Below are positions 64,000-64,000 of a DNA stretch of 64,000 nt, piece after piece. The notes under the pieces are model-generated. The model ran no database searches and had not been told where the DNA came from. It was given only the letters and a program-made list of their open reading frames with translations. This stretch comes from Bermanella sp049115935. GTDB lineage: Bacteria > Pseudomonadota > Gammaproteobacteria > Pseudomonadales > Oceanobacteraceae. Made by a program: the position numbers and the translations under genes. The first letter of the stretch is position 1. Each line of letters begins with the position of its first letter. The DNA lies in NCBI GenBank assembly GCA_049115935.1, contig JAGDZK010000032.1, positions 16,441 to 80,440 on the forward strand, given 5' to 3'.

Positions 64000-64000
64000 C

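Overview
The window looks like a chromosomal stretch of a marine-type gammaproteobacterium close to Pseudomonas and Oceanospirillum relatives (Bermanella, Oleispira or Oceanobacter-like). This rests on gene content and order: a bioBFHCD operon beside comF and srkA, a crp/vfr-type regulator divergent from an OsmC gene and followed by coq7, and dusB-fis-purH-purD followed by a RetS-like hybrid kinase. These arrangements are familiar from Pseudomonas aeruginosa. Genus assignment is inference. Two proteins are cut by the window ends. No rRNA, tRNA, CRISPR array, intact insertion sequence or replication origin was recognised.

Region 1 (1-7.1 kb) is an Rhs polymorphic-toxin locus. A 5'-truncated Rhs protein ends in a putative ADP-ribosyltransferase tip with a small candidate immunity gene. 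A NADAR-domain gene follows on the other strand. A second, headless Rhs core follows, carrying an HNH-like nuclease tip and its own candidate immunity gene. Beyond it lie Rhs debris and decayed DNA. The two core segments are near-identical direct repeats, the layout expected of a main rhs gene with an orphan tip cassette.

Region 2 (7-19 kb) holds a small beta-barrel-like secreted protein, a DUF1304 membrane protein, a CbiX-like chelatase, and a three-gene MukBEF-like condensin (mksF-mksE-mksB, related to Wadjet JetABC but without JetD). It also holds palindromic repeats, a second NADAR gene, an uncharacterised coiled-coil membrane protein, and several small housekeeping or unknown genes.

Region 3 (19-30 kb) is housekeeping: two Nudix enzymes (the first just upstream), a gamma-carbonic-anhydrase-like protein, purT, an EamA transporter, a CNNM/CorC-type protein, ypjD, ffh and dnaB. 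An unknown secreted protein with a C-terminal membrane anchor follows.

Region 4 (30-38.5 kb) contains rsmC, a small outer-membrane protein, srkA, a frameshifted comF and the biotin operon bioB-bioF-bioH-bioC-bioD. Upstream of bioB is a candidate BirA operator overlapping a sigma70-type promoter.

Region 5 (38.5-45 kb) is a possible metal- or chelate-uptake locus made of two minus-strand units. One is a TonB-dependent receptor plus a PepSY protein. The other is a Met-rich lipoprotein, a CCGGG outer-membrane-like protein and a thioredoxin-fold lipoprotein. The same 17-bp palindrome lies about 55-65 bp upstream of the first gene of each unit, so one unknown regulator may control both. This is the best candidate in the window for an undescribed system.

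Region 6 (45-64 kb) has a secreted protein with a phospholipase A2-like active site, a SprA-type putative metalloprotease, a fatty-acid cis/trans isomerase, an HD-GYP response regulator, thpR, crp, an OsmC protein, coq7, a RetS-like kinase, purD, purH, fis, dusB, an NhaC-type antiporter and a cut DUF3426 zinc-ribbon protein.
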